Assembly (NCBI GenBank): GCA_036502005.1
Contig: DASXZH010000024.1
Coordinates: forward strand, 1 to 63,958
From: DASXZH01 sp036502005
GTDB taxonomy: Bacteria > Armatimonadota > Fimbriimonadia > Fimbriimonadales > Fimbriimonadaceae
DNA length: 63,958 nt
Direction of reading: 5' to 3'
Shown here piece after piece: positions 60,586 to 63,958 of the stretch. A program made the position numbers and the translations under genes. Position 1 is the stretch's first letter. The number at the start of each line of letters is the position of its first letter. A model generated the notes under the pieces. It saw nothing but the letters and a program-made list of their open reading frames with translations. It did not search any database and was not told where the DNA came from.

Positions 60586-61284
60586 ATGATAGGATTACTT
60601 GCGTTGACAGCCTTGGCCGCTCCCACTTGGCAGGACATTGTCCAGCCTAATTTTCAGGATTGCACGTTCGTTGCCCAAGTCGTAAAAGCGAACGAGAAGG
60701 AGCTTAGAAAAATCAGTCGAGACTTTGCCCAGTCCTTCAAGTTTACGTACATGAAAGCCGAGGTGAAAGAGCCCTTTATGGTCCGACTTGAATCCAGAGT
60801 CGAGGGCACTGAGCTTCTTTATATGGAGAATGGCGAGCGAAAGCTTTACCGTATCCCAAAATTGAGGATCGGCAAAGTAGAGGATGACTCCCACTCGCCC
60901 GGCAAACAGCAGACCGTGCTGGACTTCGGAGTTCTCACCCCGTCTTTGTTCGAGAGCCGTTTTGACGCCGTCTTCGTGCGAAATGACCGCGAAACCGGCG
61001 ACTACGTTTTTGACATAACCTACAAGCACCCCAAGTACGACGACACCACGCGTCAGCGCGTCTGGGTCGACCCTCAGAAACGTTACGTTACAAAGCGAGT
61101 GTGGTTTGCCCAGGATGGCCATGAGATGGCGTCGTTCGATTATATCGATCCGAAAAACGAGAGCGGCGTTTGGTTCCCATCTGAGGCTATCGTGAAAGAC
61201 GTGGATGGCCAAGTTGCAGGCATCACGAAGTATTCCAAAATGAGTATCAACACTGGGATCTCGGATAGCGTGTTTAAGTTCTAG
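60586..61284 (+). CDS. exported LolA-like lipoprotein-sorting family protein
   Basis: 232 residues with a short signal (MIGLLALTALAAPTWQ). Beta-rich LolA/LolB-like pattern: FKFTYMKAEVKEPFMVRLESRVEGTELLYMENGERKLYRI, VWVDPQKRYVTKRVWFAQDGHEMASFDYID, SGVWFPSEAIVKDVDG. GGAGAAG precedes the ATG. Close to DUF1571 and outer-membrane lipoprotein-sorting proteins. Confidence 0.78.
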   Translation: MIGLLALTALAAPTWQDIVQPNFQDCTFVAQVVKANEKELRKISRDFAQSFKFTYMKAEVKEPFMVRLESRVEGTELLYMENGERKLYRIPKLRIGKVEDDSHSPGKQQTVLDFGVLTPSLFESRFDAVFVRNDRETGDYVFDITYKHPKYDDTTRQRVWVDPQKRYVTKRVWFAQDGHEMASFDYIDPKNESGVWFPSEAIVKDVDGQVAGITKYSKMSINTGISDSVFKF

Positions 61285-61288
61285 TGAA

Positions 61289-61441
61289 GTAATAAGTGAT
61301 AAGTGATAAGTGATAAGTGATAAGTGATAGGAAATACAGGATGGGTGGTGATAAAGCCAAGATAGGGAGATAATCTACAAGGCGATACTTTTTCTGATCA
61401 TCTGCAACCTATCATCTATCACCTATCACCTATCACCTATC
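61289..61441. repeat. inverted pair of heptad arrays before xylulokinase
   Basis: Left arm 61289-61337: GTAATAA, GTGATAA four times, GTGATAG, GAAATAC. Right arm 61407-61441: ACCTATC, ATCTATC, ACCTATC three times. The right arm ends one base before the start codon at 61443. Confidence 0.88.
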
Positions 61442-61442
61442 C

Positions 61443-62903
61443 ATGTCCCATTTCCTCGGAATCGATATCGGTACCTCGGCGATTAAAGCCGCGATTTGGA
61501 ACTCGGAAACAGGCGAGGGCCATACCGCAACATCTCCCAGCAATGGCGAGTTGGCCCTTAAAGCCTCCCAGCCTGGTTGGGCGGAGCAGGAGCCTTTGGA
61601 TTGGTGGCTGCATACCGTTCAGGCGGTCCAATCTTTACCAGCTGAAGCCAGAGGAAAGGTTCAGGCCATTGGCATCACCTACCAAATGCATGGCTTGGTT
61701 GTCCTCGATGACAATTTGACTCCCGTCAGGCCATCCATTATTTGGTGCGACAGCCGCGCGACGCTATACGGCGCGGCAGCCATGCAAAAGCTTGGCAAAG
61801 ACTATTGCTTCAGCCATCTGCTGAACTCGCCCGGAAACTTCACCGCCGCAAAACTAGCATGGGTTAAAGAAAATGAGCCGGAAATTTACAAACAGATTAT
61901 TTGGGCGATGCTGCCCGGCGACTACATCGCGGCGAAGTTGACCAGTAAGGCTGCTACTACGGAATCCGGCTTGTCAGAAATGATTCTTTGGGACTTTGAA
62001 GAAAAGAAACTTGCCCAGCCTGTTCTGGAGGCGATGTCCCTCGACATACGTCTGTATCCGCCGATTGTTCCCACATTTGGTTCGCAGGGGCTAGTTCAAT
62101 CTACCTCCGCCAACCTATTGGGGATTCCGGAGGGCAGGCGGGTGAGTTATAGGGCGGGAGACCAGCCCAACAACGCTTTTTCACTTGGCTGCTTAAATCC
62201 AGGCGATGTGGCCGCGACGGCAGGCACGTCGGGCGTTGTTTATGGCATCTCAGATACGCCCGTTTTGGATCCAAGCCAACGGTTTAACACCTTTTTGCAT
62301 GTTAACAACTCGGCCGCAAATCCTCGGTTTGGTCTGCTCCTCTGTATTAACGGCTGCGGTTCGCTTTACAGTTGGCTGCATAACAAGTTGTTTGGCCGCA
62401 CGCTCACTTACCCCCAAATGAATGCTCTTTCGGCCCAAGCACCTGTTGGTTCTGATGGTCTTTTGCTTTATCCGTTTGGAAACGGCGCTGAACGCATTTT
62501 GGGAAGTCAAAACGCCAGCGCTTCTTTAGCGAATTTGGATTTTCAAAGGCACGACCAGCGTCATATCTGCCGGGCTGCTCAGGAGGGGATTGGATTTGCT
62601 TTGCGTTACGGTATGGAGGCCGGGATCGAAGCAAGCACCATTAGAGCGGGAGACGCCAACCTCTTTCAAAGCGATGTTTTTGCCCAAACGGTCGCGAACT
62701 TGACCAAGGCAAAAGTTGAGATCTGGAATACAGACGGAGCCATTGGCGCCGCGCGCGGAGCCGCCGTCGGTTTTGGCCATTTTGCCCGTCCAGAAGATGC
62801 GTTTGGGGATATGAGAGTTGCTCGTTCGTTTGAGCCTTCAGCCGCAGATGGGGAAGCATTGGAGTCGGCTTATCAAGCTTGGAAATCCGGGTTGCCGCGA
62901 TAG
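61443..62903 (+). CDS. xylB: xylulokinase (FGGY family)
   Basis: 486 residues; phosphorylates D-xylulose for entry into the pentose phosphate pathway. FLGIDIGTSAIKAAIW, ITYQMHGLVVLD, IIWCDSRA, SEMILWDFEEKK, YRAGDQPNNAFSLGCLNPGDVAATAGTSGV and the C-terminal ATPase motifs are all present. No Shine-Dalgarno site is possible because the upstream bases are heptad repeat. No xylA is near. Confidence 0.93.
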   Translation: MSHFLGIDIGTSAIKAAIWNSETGEGHTATSPSNGELALKASQPGWAEQEPLDWWLHTVQAVQSLPAEARGKVQAIGITYQMHGLVVLDDNLTPVRPSIIWCDSRATLYGAAAMQKLGKDYCFSHLLNSPGNFTAAKLAWVKENEPEIYKQIIWAMLPGDYIAAKLTSKAATTESGLSEMILWDFEEKKLAQPVLEAMSLDIRLYPPIVPTFGSQGLVQSTSANLLGIPEGRRVSYRAGDQPNNAFSLGCLNPGDVAATAGTSGVVYGISDTPVLDPSQRFNTFLHVNNSAANPRFGLLLCINGCGSLYSWLHNKLFGRTLTYPQMNALSAQAPVGSDGLLLYPFGNGAERILGSQNASASLANLDFQRHDQRHICRAAQEGIGFALRYGMEAGIEASTIRAGDANLFQSDVFAQTVANLTKAKVEIWNTDGAIGAARGAAVGFGHFARPEDAFGDMRVARSFEPSAADGEALESAYQAWKSGLPR

Positions 62904-62976
62904 CTTTGCGAAGCTGTGCGGCGGTCCGTCGACGAAGCTCTGGGCTGCGTAAGCTTGCCGCCTTAACTTCTGTTAG

Positions 62977-63143
62977 GTTCAAATAGCGAAGCGTTGTCCT
63001 CCTGAACGAGGCCCTTAGGGCCGACGTGAAGGACGATAGCTGCCCATTTCTTTTCTGGCAAATCGTTTAACGATTTGCAACTCAGGAGCTGGATCTACCG
63101 TTCCTCATTTCGCTCGGAATGACAACGCTTTGCTATTTGAACT
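62977..63143. mobile_element. 167-bp MITE-like element with 22-bp terminal inverted repeats
   Basis: Ends 62977-62998 and 63122-63143 are reverse complements with one mismatch (GTTCAAATAGC...GTTGTC). A perfect palindrome GCAAATCGTT-T-AACGATTTGC lies at 63058-63078. A related right end is at about 22850-22880. It has no coding sequence, so it would depend on a transposase elsewhere. Bases 62904-62976 carry a degraded palindromic element and 63144-63291 show nothing. Confidence 0.75.
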
Positions 63144-63291
63144 ACAAAATGCTGCTGGTTGATGCGGGTCATTCTGTCTACACTGTTTCCGTAGAGCCCT
63201 GGGCGAATTGCATGAGCTGGCTTTTTTGAACCCCGGAGGCGGCGTGAATGTCTACTCGCTCAAGTTTCCGGTCTAGTGGCCAATCGGGCTT

Positions 63292-63726
63292 CTAAGAAAC
63301 CGTCGCGACTCGCCTCTTCGACTCCACTCCGCCCTTCTTTAAGTTGTTGCGAATACAGGTTCCGGAGAAAGCCTCAAAGCCAAGCTTCAAATAAAACGGC
63401 TGCAAAGCCGGCTCGCAAACAAGATCAACCGCGTAAATATCCTTGAAGTGCGCCAGCGCCATGCGCACAAGCTCCTGCCCAATGTTGCGGCCCCGATATT
63501 CGGCCAAAACCTCGATTCCGGAGATACAGGCGAACAGAACTCCATCAGATAAGGCGGTTAGGTAGCCAACCACTCGCGGGCCGTCTTTTGCGACGATAGA
63601 GAACGTGCTCTGCTGCAGCATTCTCAAATGGGTGGATGTGGAGGGAGGTGTTTCCCAATCCGCAAAAAAGCCCACTAGGTTCTCGGGCGAGAGATCGTCC
63701 ATGTCGTCGGAGTAAAGAATAGCCAC
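63292..63726 (-). CDS. GNAT family N-acetyltransferase
   Basis: 144 residues. IEVLAEYRGRNIGQELVRMALAHFK is the acetyl-CoA-binding motif A, and ALQPFYLKLGFEAFSG is motif B. N-terminal strands VVGYLTALSDGVLFACISGIEV complete the fold. Substrate unknown; isolated gene. Confidence 0.88.
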   Translation of the reverse strand: MAILYSDDMDDLSPENLVGFFADWETPPSTSTHLRMLQQSTFSIVAKDGPRVVGYLTALSDGVLFACISGIEVLAEYRGRNIGQELVRMALAHFKDIYAVDLVCEPALQPFYLKLGFEAFSGTCIRNNLKKGGVESKRRVATVS

Positions 63727-63757
63727 AGGGAAGTATTACCCGGGATTGACGGCCGAT

Positions 63758-63958
63758 ATTCAGCATTCAGCATTCGGCCCTAGGTTTTCGGTCTTTGGGC
63801 GTCAAACTCGCTCATGTAGCCGTCTCCCCCGAATGCCGAATGCCGAATGCCGAATGCCGAATGCCGAATGCCGAATGCCGAATGCCGAATGCCGAATGCC
63901 GAATGCCGAATGCCGAATGCCGAATGCCGAATGCCGAATGCCGAATGCCGAATGCCGA
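63758..63958. repeat. inverted pair of heptad arrays, right arm runs off the window
   Basis: Left arm 63758-63778: ATTCAGC, ATTCAGC, ATTCGGC. Right arm from 63829 to the last base: about 18 uniform copies of CCGAATG. The right arm is the longest and most uniform heptad array in the window, and its end is not seen. Confidence 0.95.

Noticed and set aside
63829..63958. CRISPR array
   Set aside because: Units are only 7 bases and directly adjoining, without spacers; a tandem heptad repeat.

Overview
The window reads as a chromosomal segment of a diderm bacterium, most likely an armatimonadote of the Fimbriimonadia type. This is an inference from protein character: two pseudopilins with the FPVFAxAK-type helix that is so common in Armatimonadota, exported proteins with short Sec signals, an AUG/GUG/UUG start mix with many ATGA, GTGA, TTGA and TAATG overlaps, and moderate GC content. 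No 16S gene is present to settle it. Most of the window is housekeeping DNA. The space between gene blocks is filled with several families of small palindromic and tandem repeats.

Layout. 1-5800: thioredoxin-like exported protein, GH1-type glycosidase, aquaporin with its own terminator, threonine-aldolase-like enzyme, YbjQ-family protein. 5800-14600: guaB, small ribbon-helix-helix-like gene, hisS, barrel-like exported protein, J-like protein, mutY, His-rich exported protein, YyaL-type thioredoxin protein with a DsbD-alpha tail. 14600-18600: repeats, two orphans, a TPP riboswitch in front of a pseudopilin, RidA and a frameshifted DUF4242 gene. 18600-22300 (minus): nuoA-nuoC-nuoD-nuoE without nuoB, plus a GNAT gene. 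22900-26400: trpD-trpC-trpF, DUF433 gene, higBA-type toxin-antitoxin pair. 26700-33600: ABC ATPase/permease/TPR trio, SRP RNA-dnaX-ybaB-recR (the Bacillus order), lipoprotein. 33700-40550: tRNA-Ser(GGA), exported phosphoesterase, GH46 chitosanase, histidine phosphatase, alkyltransferase-like protein, amidohydrolase, second pseudopilin. 40600-50700: winged-helix-like orphan, rpsT, Cys/Met-metabolism PLP enzyme, rpoZ, dnaJ-prmA-rsmE, infC-rpmI-rplT, SDR, FKBP. 51000-57060: M16 peptidase pair, PdeM, small proteins, nadC-birA. 57300-63958: DUF4350/DUF4129/membrane operon, LolA-like protein, xylulokinase, GNAT, and a heptad array running off the end.

The least expected points are: the TPP riboswitch driving a pseudopilin; nine loci of 7-bp tandem repeats, five of them as inverted pairs, reaching into starts and stops of mutY, nuoD and xylB; palindromic elements whose hairpin stems vary but stay paired; an AUA start for infC and its 89-bp overlap with rpmI; basic and acidic tails on S20 and omega; and a nuo cluster lacking nuoB.
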